Source: an uncultured bacterium (GTDB lineage: Bacteria > Pseudomonadota > Alphaproteobacteria > Sphingomonadales > Sphingomonadaceae). Taken from it: a DNA stretch of 64,000 nt. The position numbers and the translations under genes were made by a program. The number at the start of each line of letters is the position of its first letter. The first letter of the stretch is position 1. The notes under the pieces are model-generated. The model saw only the letters and a program-made list of their open reading frames with translations, did no database searches and was not told where the DNA came from. The stretch is from positions 1-64,000 of the forward strand of contig CAISGR010000068.1 in the NCBI GenBank assembly GCA_903884945.1, given 5' to 3'. Below are positions 18,488 through 25,936 of this stretch, piece by piece.

Positions 18488-19137
18488 GCCGCCCACGCCG
18501 CGGTCACGGCGTCGCTCGTGGTGAGCAGCGCGCAGTTCTTCTGGAGCACATTGAGCGTTCCGCTGTGCAGCTCCGGTTCATAGGCCGCGCAGGCATCCGA
18601 GACGACGAAAACGTGATAGCCGTGGTGGAATGCCGAGCGCGCCGTCTGGTCGACGCAGCAATCGGTGCTCACCCCAGTCATCACCACGCTCTCGATCCCG
18701 CGCGCGCGCAGCTGCTGATCGAGGTCAGTGCCGTGAAAGCTGTCGAACAGCAGCTTCTCGATCTCGATGTCGCCTGGCTTGGGCGCGACGCGATAATAGT
18801 CGGCGCCGCCATCCTCGATGCGGCAGATCGCCTGGCCGCCGGGCATGCCCCTGCGAGCGTACAGCGTCTTGAGCGCCCCGGAATCAGTCTCCGGCCGCGT
18901 CACTACGCGCATGAAGGCAACCGTCGCACCGGCGGACCGGGCAGCGGCAATCAGCCCCTCGATCCGGTCGACCACCGCCTCGACCGGCGCCATGTCGGCG
19001 CCGTGCCGCCCGATCAATCCGTGCGGCGCGGCGAAATCGGTCTGGATGTCTACCACGACGAGTGCAGTCCGCCCGGGCGGCAGCATCTCCTTCAACGCCG
19101 CCGCATCGACATGCGGCAGCTCGGCGACGTCAGCCAT
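18484..19137 (-). CDS. isochorismatase-family amidohydrolase (1 of 3)
   Basis: A 217-residue cysteine hydrolase. The catalytic triad is D30 (VVDIQTDF), K128 (EIEKLLFDS) and C160 or C161 (GVSTDCCVDQTA). The fold and the triad match RutB, N-carbamoylsarcosine amidase and biuret hydrolase. Those enzymes remove carbamoyl or amide groups from ureido compounds. The start overlaps the LLM monooxygenase stop by 8 bases. The neighbouring pair of an LLM monooxygenase and an isochorismatase is the same as rutA-rutB, where RutA opens uracil and RutB hydrolyses the ureidoacrylate formed. A comparable ring-opening then deamidation sequence is inferred here. Confidence 0.9.
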   Translation of the reverse strand: MADVAELPHVDAAALKEMLPPGRTALVVVDIQTDFAAPHGLIGRHGADMAPVEAVVDRIEGLIAAARSAGATVAFMRVVTRPETDSGALKTLYARRGMPGGQAICRIEDGGADYYRVAPKPGDIEIEKLLFDSFHGTDLDQQLRARGIESVVMTGVSTDCCVDQTARSAFHHGYHVFVVSDACAAYEPELHSGTLNVLQKNCALLTTSDAVTAAWAA

Positions 19138-20257
19138 GCACCGGCACCTTGATCTTGCCGGGGAAGCGCTCGCGCAGGGCCGGCAGCACCTCCTGGCCGA
19201 AGATTGGAATCCCCGACAGATAGTCCGGGAAGATCAGCATCAGCCCGTCGGTGCCCGATACCTCGAGGATCTCGGTCAACCGTTCGATCACCGTGCTGGG
19301 CGTACCGAGCACGTGCGGCGTCATGAAGGTCGAGCGGCTCTTGGCGACAAAGGCATTCTCCTTGCCGATCTCGGCATCGAGAAAACCATAAGCGCGCATC
19401 ATGCCGCGCAGCGCGACCTCATCAAGGCCGTCGCGATAATATTCGGCGGTCTGCTCCGCCTCGGCATCCGTGCCGCCGAACACGACGGTCATCATCGAAT
19501 AGGTGCGGACATAGCGCCCGAGCTCTGCTGCATCTTCCTTCGCCTGGATGCTCGCCTGGGCCAGCTCGGCGGCATTGCCGCCCGTCAGGAAGATCGCGTC
19601 CATCTCCTCCGAGGTGAAGCGCATTCCCTTCTTCGAGGAGCCAGCACAGACCAGGAAGGGCCGCGTCGCGGGCTTGGGCCAGGATTCGCAATCGTCGAGC
19701 GTGAAATATTTGCCCTGCATGCTGACCGAATCCTCGGTCCAGAGCCGCTTGACCGCCGTGATCCATTCCTTGGCGAGATCATAGCGTGCGTCATGGTCGA
19801 CACCCTCGGGCCATGCGCCCATCTGGGCGAACTCGCCCTTGTACGCGCCAGTCACGACGTTCAGGCCTGCGCGGCCGTTGCTGACCTGATCGAGCGTGGC
19901 GATCATCTTCGCGGCGACCGCAGGGTTCTGCAGGATCGTATGGATGGTGGTCCAAACCTTAACCCGCTTGGTGACCTCGGCCAGCGCCGCCATCATCACC
20001 ACCGGATCGAGCGTGCTGTTCCAATGCTGTGTCTCGCCCCCGTAACCACGGAACTTCGACATCGACATGATGAAATCGAGCCCGGCCTCCTCGGCCAGCA
20101 ACGCGACCTTGCGGTTGTACGCATAGGAACCGTCAAGCTGCGGCTTGTTCTTCGACAGGATCCAGCCGCCATTGGCCATGGGCATGAACACCCCCAGATC
20201 CTTGCCGCCCGTGTCGGACGGAATCCCGAATTGAGTCGGCACAAACTTGCTCGTCAT
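19130..20257 (-). CDS. LLM-class flavin-dependent monooxygenase, RutA/RcaE-like
   Basis: A 375-residue luciferase-like monooxygenase. LGVFMPMANGGW, LDFIMSMSKFRGYGG, GRAGLNVVTGAYKGEFAQMG and WPEGVDHDARYDLA follow E. coli RutA block by block. RutA uses FMNH2 and O2 to open uracil between N3 and C4. RcaE, the riboflavin-cleaving monooxygenase of Microbacterium and Devosia, is of the same superfamily. ATG 20257 is used because GGGGG lies nine bases upstream; ATG 20278 lacks a ribosome-binding site. Immediately upstream is a ribokinase gene, which fits an RcaE-type reaction releasing ribose. No rutC-F genes are present and no flavin reductase is recognised in the operon. Reduced flavin would have to come from elsewhere. 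Confidence 0.9.
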   Translation of the reverse strand: MTSKFVPTQFGIPSDTGGKDLGVFMPMANGGWILSKNKPQLDGSYAYNRKVALLAEEAGLDFIMSMSKFRGYGGETQHWNSTLDPVVMMAALAEVTKRVKVWTTIHTILQNPAVAAKMIATLDQVSNGRAGLNVVTGAYKGEFAQMGAWPEGVDHDARYDLAKEWITAVKRLWTEDSVSMQGKYFTLDDCESWPKPATRPFLVCAGSSKKGMRFTSEEMDAIFLTGGNAAELAQASIQAKEDAAELGRYVRTYSMMTVVFGGTDAEAEQTAEYYRDGLDEVALRGMMRAYGFLDAEIGKENAFVAKSRSTFMTPHVLGTPSTVIERLTEILEVSGTDGLMLIFPDYLSGIPIFGQEVLPALRERFPGKIKVPVHG

Positions 20258-20327
20258 CGTCGCAAACCCCCAAGCCATGGTTGCAGCTTAGAACTGCCAC
20301 GCCAGGGTTCTTGATCGGCTGCGCATG

Positions 20328-21230
20328 TTATGTTGCGCGCGCACAGCAAACCGCCTCGACTGCAGCACGGCTCGGCATCGCCGGCACCGCACCGGGCGAT
20401 AGGGTGCACAGGGCAGCAGCGGCATTGGCGATCGGGAGAGCCTGCTCCACCGCGAGCCCCTCGTCCAGCAGCGCCGCCAGCGCGCCGCAGAAGCAATCGC
20501 CGGCGCCCACCGTGTCCAGCGGCTCGACCGGCATCGCCGGCGCATGGAAATGCCGGTCTCGCCATATCGCGACAGCCCCTGCCGAACCCAGCGTGACGAT
20601 GACCAACTGGTCCGGTCGCGCGAGCAAGCTGCGCGCCGTCGCCACCGTCTCGTCCAGGCCGCGCGACTCCACACGCCCAGCATAGGCCGCCAGTTCATGT
20701 TCGTTGACGATCAGGATGTCGACTCGATCGAACAGCCGGGCGGCCTCGGGAACCGCCGGCGCGGCATTGAGCATCCGCAGCCGTGCGGGCGCGGCAAAGG
20801 CTGCGGCAAGCGTTGCCACCGGCACCTCGAGCTGCGCAAGGACCACGTTCTCGGGTGATGCGCGCGGCAACAGCGCGGCCTCAAAAACCCCATTAGCACC
20901 CGGCGCGACGATGATCTGGTTTTCTCCCTTCGCATCGACCGTGATATAAGCGCTCCCAGTCGGCACGCCTTCGAGCTTGGCCACCCCGGCAACGCCAACG
21001 CCGGCAGCCTCGAGCCCCGCCAGCATCCAGCGCCCGCCTTCATCGTCGCCGATCGCTGCGACAAGGGCGACGCTTGCCCCCATGCGCGCCGCGGCGACCG
21101 CCTGGTTTGCGCCTTTCCCGCCCGGAAGTCGTAGCGTCTGCGACGCAATCACCGTTTCGCCCGGCCGCGGCAACCGGTCGACCCGCGCGATGACGTCTAT
21201 GTTGATCGAGCCCAGTACGCGCACCGCCAT
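20328..21230 (-). CDS. rbsK: ribokinase, PfkB family (1 of 2)
   Basis: A 300-residue sugar kinase. N-terminal VLGSINIDVIARVDRLPRPGET and GGKGANQAVAAARMG (core GGKGANQA) are the ribokinase PfkB-1 signature. DTVGAGDCFCGAL near residue 250 is PfkB-2, with the catalytic Asp. It converts ribose to ribose 5-phosphate with ATP in the cytoplasm. A strong ribosome-binding site (GAGGAGG) precedes ATG 21230. It is the first gene of the long minus-strand operon, followed 70 bases later by the LLM monooxygenase. Ribose is thus a likely by-product of the pathway. No ribose transporter (rbsABC) or nucleoside hydrolase is nearby. A second copy is at 36033. Confidence 0.92.
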   Translation of the reverse strand: MAVRVLGSINIDVIARVDRLPRPGETVIASQTLRLPGGKGANQAVAAARMGASVALVAAIGDDEGGRWMLAGLEAAGVGVAGVAKLEGVPTGSAYITVDAKGENQIIVAPGANGVFEAALLPRASPENVVLAQLEVPVATLAAAFAAPARLRMLNAAPAVPEAARLFDRVDILIVNEHELAAYAGRVESRGLDETVATARSLLARPDQLVIVTLGSAGAVAIWRDRHFHAPAMPVEPLDTVGAGDCFCGALAALLDEGLAVEQALPIANAAAALCTLSPGAVPAMPSRAAVEAVCCARAT

Positions 21231-21391
21231 CTATCGAACTCCTCCTCGGCCGTAGCCAAGGACCATGGCAATACGGCCGGTGCAACCCGCCTGCGCCGCG
21301 ATGCGCCGTGCGCCAACTTTTGATGTCTCGCCGGCAAAGAGCGGCGTCGCCCTTCCCACCTAGTGTCGCCGTTCGGAACAAGGGGCACGTG
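21231..21391. promoter_or_regulatory. divergent promoter region
   Basis: These 161 bases separate the leftward ribokinase-LLM operon from the rightward SDR operon, so both promoters must lie here. Both flanking genes have good ribosome-binding sites: GAGGAGG on the minus strand and AAGGGG at 21380-21385 on the plus strand. I see no clear -35/-10 pair and no obvious long palindrome. The AraC domain encoded at the end of the left operon is a candidate regulator of this region. Confidence 0.5.
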
Positions 21392-22222
21392 ATGACAAAT
21401 TGGCTGATCACCGGCATCGGGAGCGGGTTGGGCGAAGCGCTCGCCACGGCAGCGCTCGCGCGCGGCGACACCGTGATCGGCACGGCGCGCCGCCAGGCGG
21501 ACCTGGATGCGTTCGCGGCACGCGCACCCGGACGCTCGCTCGCCCTGAAACTCGATCTGTCGACCCCCGGCGCGCCCGCAACGGTCGTGGCCGAAGCCGA
21601 GACCATGGTCGAACGGATCGACCGGCTGGTCAACAATGCGGGCTATGGCATGGTCGGTGCAATCGAGGAGACGGGCCTGGATCAGGCGCGGGCGCTGTTC
21701 GACGTCAATCTGTTCGGTGCGATGGCCATGATCCAGGCAGTGCTGCCGGCGATGCGCGCGCGGCGCGCCGGGCATATCGTCAACATCACTTCGTTGAGCG
21801 GATTCGCGCCCTGGTGGGGCACCGGCATTTATGGCGCGAGCAAATATGCCTTCGAATGCATCGGTCAGACTCTGGCGCAGGAAGTCGAGCCGCTCGGCAT
21901 CCGCGTGACGAACGTCGCGCCCGGCGGCTTCCGCACCGGCTTCGCCGGGAGTGCGCTGGTCGAAGCGGAGCGCACCATCGCCGATTATGACGGGGGCGCT
22001 CGACAGTCGAAGCTGAGCCTGCTCGCCGGCCGCGGCAAGGAGCATGGCGATCCGACCAAGGCAGCCCGCGCGATTCTCACCGCGCTCGACGACCCGAAGC
22101 CGCCGCTGCACCTCTTCCTCGGCGAGGATGCGCTGCGACATGCCCGCGAGCATTTCGAAATGCTCGAAGGCCAGCTGCAGCGCTGGGAGCAGCTTTCCCT
22201 CTCCACTGCGTACGAAGACTGA
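21392..22222 (+). CDS. short-chain dehydrogenase/reductase
   Basis: A 276-residue classical SDR. The NAD(P)-binding TGIGSGLG lies at residues 7-14, NNAG near 81-84 and the catalytic Tyr and Lys in YGASKYA near 148. SLALKLDLS marks the nucleotide specificity region. ATG 21392 is chosen over an upstream ATG (21308) because it begins directly at the first beta strand and follows AAGGGG. It oxidises an alcohol or reduces a ketone. It opens a three-gene operon; its stop codon shares one base with the next ATG. The substrate is unknown. Confidence 0.93.
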   Translation: MTNWLITGIGSGLGEALATAALARGDTVIGTARRQADLDAFAARAPGRSLALKLDLSTPGAPATVVAEAETMVERIDRLVNNAGYGMVGAIEETGLDQARALFDVNLFGAMAMIQAVLPAMRARRAGHIVNITSLSGFAPWWGTGIYGASKYAFECIGQTLAQEVEPLGIRVTNVAPGGFRTGFAGSALVEAERTIADYDGGARQSKLSLLAGRGKEHGDPTKAARAILTALDDPKPPLHLFLGEDALRHAREHFEMLEGQLQRWEQLSLSTAYED

Positions 22223-22890
22223 TGCACTGCATCGACCTGCCGGACTGGGCGGTCGAGCGCGGTCGCGCGATCAATGCGTTCGACGCAATCGATCCGGCGC
22301 GGACCGCGCTGGTCGCGGTCGACATGCAGAACGTTTTCCTCGCACCCGGCGAGGTGTTCGGCAACCAGCACGCGCTCGACATCATCCCCGCCGTGAATCG
22401 CCTCGCCGCGGCGATGCGCGGTGCCGGCGGGACGGTGATCTGGACACGGCAAACGGTGAGCCACGCTACCCCGCTCGCGATGCCAGCCTGGCAATATGAC
22501 CTGTCGATTCCGCATGTCAGGCGCGCAGTCGAGACGATGCTGGCGGGCACGAACTCGCATGCGCTTCATCCGGCGATGGCCATCGCGCGGGAGGACGTCG
22601 TGCTGGACAAATATCGCTACAGCGCCTTCCTCTGCCCGGCGCGCGCGCTGGCGGCAGCGCTGGAGCAGCGCCACATCGAAATGCTGGTGATCGCTGGCAC
22701 GCTGACCAATGTCTGCTGCGAGAGCACTGCGCGCGACGGCAACATGCTTGGCTATCAGGTGATCATGGCCTCGGACGCCGCCGCCGCGGTAACCGACGCC
22801 GAGCACAGTGCCGCACTCCTGAACCTGCGCCTCAACTTCGCCGACGTGCGCAGTACGGCCGAAATCTGCGCGATGCTGGAGGCACGATGA
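22222..22890 (+). CDS. isochorismatase-family amidohydrolase, RutB-like (2 of 3)
   Basis: A 222-residue cysteine hydrolase. Triad residues are D34 (VAVDMQNVF), K130 (VVLDKYRYSAF) and C165 or C166 (GTLTNVCCESTARD). The TNVCCESTARDG block is what one expects of ureidoacrylate amidohydrolase RutB. It starts with the ATG that overlaps the SDR stop by one base, and its own stop overlaps the next start as ATGA. It probably removes a carbamoyl or amide group, giving ammonia and carbon dioxide. Together with the copies at 18484 and 34026 it makes three such hydrolases in three separate operons of the locus. Confidence 0.92.
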   Translation: MHCIDLPDWAVERGRAINAFDAIDPARTALVAVDMQNVFLAPGEVFGNQHALDIIPAVNRLAAAMRGAGGTVIWTRQTVSHATPLAMPAWQYDLSIPHVRRAVETMLAGTNSHALHPAMAIAREDVVLDKYRYSAFLCPARALAAALEQRHIEMLVIAGTLTNVCCESTARDGNMLGYQVIMASDAAAAVTDAEHSAALLNLRLNFADVRSTAEICAMLEAR

Positions 22891-23705
22891 CAATCTATCG
22901 TTCGATCGAAATCAACCCTCTCACCCCGCATATGGGTGCCGAAATCATGGGGATCGACCTGACGCGGCCGCTATCCGAGGCGGCGGCAAGCGAACTCCGG
23001 GCGGCGCTCGCGGAGTATCTCGTCCTGTTCTTTCGCGACCAGCCGATCAGCTTCGCCGCGCACAAGGCGCTGGCGCGCCATTTCGGCACGATCCATGTCG
23101 CGGCCGCCACTGCTGCCTGGAGCGTTCCCGAGCATCCCGAGATCACCAGGATGCATACTGACGCCACGTCCCAATATGTGCCCGGCGAGGACTGGCATTC
23201 GGACATGACCTGCGACCCCGAGCCGCCGCTCGGATCGATCCTGTATCTTCACACCGTACCGGAGAGCGGGGGCGATACCGCCTTCTCCAATATGTTCCTC
23301 GCCTATGCCGCGCTGTCGGAACGAATGAAGGCGTATCTCGATGGCCTCACGGCCACGCATGACGCAGCGCGCGTGTTCGGCGCGATCGCACCGGCCGGGA
23401 CGAGGTTCAACGTCTCGCAGCATCCGGTCGTCCGCACGCACCCCGTTTCCGGGCGGAAGGCGTTGTTCGTCAACAAGCAGTTCACCGCCCGCATCGACGG
23501 TCTTCCGAAGGACGAAAGCGCCGCGCTGCTCGCCTTCCTGGTGCAGCACGCGCAACGCCCTGAATTCCAGTGCCGCTTCCGCTGGCGACCGCATTCGATT
23601 GCCTTCTGGGACAATCGCTCGGTGCAACATTCGGCGATCTGGGATTATTTCCCGGCGACACGCTCGGGCTATCGGGTCACCGTCGCGGGTGATCGGCCCT
23701 TCTGA
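22887..23705 (+). CDS. TauD/TfdA-family Fe(II)/2-oxoglutarate dioxygenase (2 of 4)
   Basis: A 272-residue oxygenase, last gene of the SDR operon. Iron ligands are H104-x-D106 (DWHSDM) and a distal His in VQHSAIWDYFP near residue 248; the 2-oxoglutarate Arg is in TRSGYRV. It resembles the gene at 8460 over its full length (GAEIMGIDL, PLGSILYLHT, SIAFWDNRS), so the two are paralogues, perhaps acting on successive or related substrates. Start and upstream stop overlap as ATGA. The gene is convergent with the TauD-like gene at 23751 with only 45 bases between. Confidence 0.93.
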   Translation: MTIYRSIEINPLTPHMGAEIMGIDLTRPLSEAAASELRAALAEYLVLFFRDQPISFAAHKALARHFGTIHVAAATAAWSVPEHPEITRMHTDATSQYVPGEDWHSDMTCDPEPPLGSILYLHTVPESGGDTAFSNMFLAYAALSERMKAYLDGLTATHDAARVFGAIAPAGTRFNVSQHPVVRTHPVSGRKALFVNKQFTARIDGLPKDESAALLAFLVQHAQRPEFQCRFRWRPHSIAFWDNRSVQHSAIWDYFPATRSGYRVTVAGDRPF

Positions 23706-23750
23706 ACACGGTACGGCAGCGACACACCCCGCCATTGCCCCGGTCGGCGC

Positions 23751-24830
23751 TCAGGAAAGCAGCCGCGGCACCGAGATCGAGTAGATGTCGAAATGCGCGT
23801 CCGGATGCTCGGCCTTGCCGTCGCGCGGCGCGGAGCGGACCTGGACAACGCCATTCTTGCCGAAGCCAGGCACGACCGGCCGGCCCGTCCGGCTGCTCAG
23901 CCACAGCCGCAGCAAATGGCGGGAGCGTTGCGGCTCGGGCCAGTCGGTGAACGACGTGCGCGCGTGGAGCGCGGCATAGTTGGACAGCCACTGGATGTCG
24001 CCCGGACGGAAATCCATCTCGATCGCCATGCCCGGCTCATAGGTGATCTCGTCGAACAGCCGGAGCACCTCGATCTGATCCTCGCTGAGCTTGGGGACCC
24101 CGGGATATTCCTGTGCCGTGAGGATGTAGAGCGAGCCGGCGTACATGCTGAAGACGCCATCGACCATCGAGATGATCGGCGACATATAGGTATTGGCTGG
24201 CGCATTATGGTCCTGCCGCTTCCAGTCCCAGTGGAACGGCTCGAGCAGCAAGGGCGCGAGATCGGGGCGCCGGCGCAGGATCTCGTTGTAGATTTCCGCG
24301 CCCGAGACGAGGCAGGAGGCGCCGCCCGCCCTGGCCGGCCTAAGGCACATCAGCGCGACGATGTCCGAACTGTCGGAATGATAGACCAACTGGTCGCGCA
24401 CCTTGGAGGAAAGCGCCGTCGGATCCGCCATCGTCTTGTTGGAGGTCGCATAGACATGGTCGATCAGGTCGCCCATCTCGTTCTGGCGGATCGGATCCCC
24501 CATGTGCAGGCCGAGGATATAATAGATCGCCGCTGACAGTGCGTCGGAATAGAGGTGGGTCCGCAGGCCGCGCGCCAGTACGAAGCCGCGCCCGAAATCG
24601 ACGTCCTGCCGCCATTCCTCGACCGCCTCGGCGCACGCCACGAGCGGATATTCCTCGCGCCGCACGGTGCGGAGGTCGGGGCGCTCCGCGACGAACCGAG
24701 TGCCGAGCTGTTCGAGCTCAGCCACCTGCGCGTCCGACAGGCGGTAGATCCATTCCCCCGTCTCGGCCAAGCGATCACCACGCCAGGCGGCGGCCGTACT
24801 CACCGGTGGCACGCTGATTAGGGTCGCCAT
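23751..24830 (-). CDS. TauD/TfdA-fold Fe(II)/2-oxoglutarate oxygenase, divergent (3 of 4)
   Basis: A 359-residue protein of the TauD/TfdA/CAS fold. The iron facial triad is H151-x-D153 (VYHSDSSD) and a His in AALHARTSF; the co-substrate Arg is in SRHLLRLWLS. It is longer than and clearly different from the other three TauD genes of the window, nearer to a group of uncharacterised TauD-like proteins found with fungal homologues. It follows the riboflavin synthase gene on the same strand after 135 bases. No named activity can be given; hydroxylation of an amine- or carboxylate-bearing intermediate is a guess from fold. Confidence 0.88.
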   Translation of the reverse strand: MATLISVPPVSTAAAWRGDRLAETGEWIYRLSDAQVAELEQLGTRFVAERPDLRTVRREEYPLVACAEAVEEWRQDVDFGRGFVLARGLRTHLYSDALSAAIYYILGLHMGDPIRQNEMGDLIDHVYATSNKTMADPTALSSKVRDQLVYHSDSSDIVALMCLRPARAGGASCLVSGAEIYNEILRRRPDLAPLLLEPFHWDWKRQDHNAPANTYMSPIISMVDGVFSMYAGSLYILTAQEYPGVPKLSEDQIEVLRLFDEITYEPGMAIEMDFRPGDIQWLSNYAALHARTSFTDWPEPQRSRHLLRLWLSSRTGRPVVPGFGKNGVVQVRSAPRDGKAEHPDAHFDIYSISVPRLLS

Positions 24831-24965
24831 GCTCGTCTCCCGTCTGGAACAACTTCTCGGTCGAGAGCTATCACGGTGTCGACGCAGCGGACTTGCGCGC
24901 CAGTGCCGAAATGCTTTTCGCGGGACGCACAGCTGTGGATCAGCTGGGCCAGCCGGACGTCGACG

Positions 24966-25607
24966 CTAGGCGCACGGTGCCGCCGCGATGGATCCCAGCC
25001 TGGCGCTGACCGCCTCGATCGTGCGCTCGATCGTCTCGACGAGCACGACGGTCTGCTGCTCCACCTCGAAATTGACCTCGTCCCCCACCTCGTAGAGGCC
25101 AAAGGTGGTCTGGCGAATCGTTTCCGGGATGAGGTTGATCGTGAAGACATCGCCTTCGGCCTTTGCCACGGTCAGGCTCGCCCCGTTGACCGCGAGGAAG
25201 CCGTGCGTGAAAATATATTTGGCCCATGGCATCGGCACGCGAAGCTTGATCCACATGTGATCCGACCGAATGTCCATATCGACGATCCTGGCCACGCCGG
25301 AAACATGCCCCGCCATCAGGTGCCCGCCAATCTCGTCGCCCAATTTGGCCGAGCGCTCGACATTCACCCGATCGCGGGCAAGCGTCCCCAGATTGGTGGT
25401 GTCGAGCGTGCCCTTGGTGACGTCGAAACCGATCAAATTGCCGTCCATCGCAGTCACGGACAGGCACACGCCCTCGACCGCGACGCTGGCACCGATATAG
25501 AGATCGGTCAGCAGTTCGTCCGCCAGGCGCAGCGTCAATGCGGTGCGGCCGGGAAGCCGTTCGGCCCGCTCGATCGTCGCGACGCCCTGAACCAGACCCA
25601 TGTACAT
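24966..25607 (-). CDS. ribE: riboflavin synthase alpha chain
   Basis: A 213-residue protein made of two lumazine-binding barrels (about 1-97 and 98-200). Riboflavin synthase joins two 6,7-dimethyl-8-ribityllumazines into riboflavin. The E. coli-type residues Ser41 (GASVA), Cys48 (GVCLSVT), His97 and His102 (GGHLMAGH) are kept, and the second barrel has YIFTHGFLAVNGASLTV. The N-terminus is MYMGLVQG where most family members have MFTGIVQG, so the conserved Phe2 and Thr3 are changed. Activity is probable, but a binding-only role like lumazine protein cannot be excluded. ATG 25607 follows GGGAAGTGG; in-frame ATG 25601 is an alternative. I found no FMN riboswitch upstream and no other rib gene nearby. 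A biosynthetic flavin gene amid catabolic genes is unexpected. Confidence 0.92.
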   Translation of the reverse strand: MYMGLVQGVATIERAERLPGRTALTLRLADELLTDLYIGASVAVEGVCLSVTAMDGNLIGFDVTKGTLDTTNLGTLARDRVNVERSAKLGDEIGGHLMAGHVSGVARIVDMDIRSDHMWIKLRVPMPWAKYIFTHGFLAVNGASLTVAKAEGDVFTINLIPETIRQTTFGLYEVGDEVNFEVEQQTVVLVETIERTIEAVSARLGSIAAAPCA

Positions 25608-25774
25608 CGTCGCCACTTCCCGCTTCCAAGTCCCCGGCGGGACCACCCATCGCGGCCGGTTAGCGGACCGACCCCGTCGCCTGCAAGGTGGCAAGCCGCG
25701 CTTGATTAGCAAGGGCGCTTCGCTACAGGGCCGGCCCGACGCGTCGGCGCAATGACAGACGAAATGGAGGCTGC
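25608..25774. promoter_or_regulatory. divergent promoter region between ribE and the AtzG-like gene
   Basis: A 167-base gap between the leftward ribE gene and the rightward amidase genes must hold both promoters. I searched the minus strand for the conserved sequence blocks of the FMN (RFN) riboswitch and did not find them. A weak TTGATT to CTACAG pair (about 25703-25729) faces right, with a spacer of 15, which is too short to be convincing. GGAGG at 25766-25770 serves the GTG at 25775. Confidence 0.4.
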
Positions 25775-25936
25775 GTGACCGAGACCCCTTCGACGACTCC
25801 CGCCGACCGGGCGCTTGCCGCCGCGATCGCGGAACGCCTCGACCTCGTCCTGCCGGCAATCTGCATTCCCGGCGTGGCCGCCAATGCCCGGTTGCTCGAA
25901 ATGCATCAGCGCAGGCTCGCGGAGCCGGAAGCATGA
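25775..25936 (+). CDS. small AtzG-like amidase accessory protein (DUF4089 type)
   Basis: A 53-residue frame starting at GTG 25775, with GGAGG upstream, and ending in TGA that overlaps the amidase ATG (ATGA). The peptide reads as one or two helices, with AIAERLDLVLPAICIPGVAAN (core LVLPAICIPGV) and MHQRRLAEPE at the end. AtzG of the cyanuric-acid pathway is a similarly small helical protein, descended from GatC, that forms a complex with the amidase AtzE. The size, helix-Pro-Gly-Val pattern and tight coupling to an AtzE-like amidase support this call. It most likely stabilises the amidase next door. Confidence 0.75.
   Translation: MTETPSTTPADRALAAAIAERLDLVLPAICIPGVAANARLLEMHQRRLAEPEA

Noticed and set aside
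18484..20257. Naming the LLM and isochorismatase genes rutA and rutB.
   Set aside because: rutC to rutG are absent, and the ribokinase and ring oxygenases nearby point to a different substrate. Family resemblance alone does not fix the reaction.
24928..24937. CACAGCTGTG palindrome between ribE and the TauD-like gene.
   Set aside because: Short, GC-neutral palindromes of this length arise by chance in a window of this size and there is no supporting second copy.
25608..25774. An FMN riboswitch upstream of ribE.
   Set aside because: The minus strand was read for the conserved RFN blocks; GGGG and CCGG pieces occur but not in the required order or spacing.
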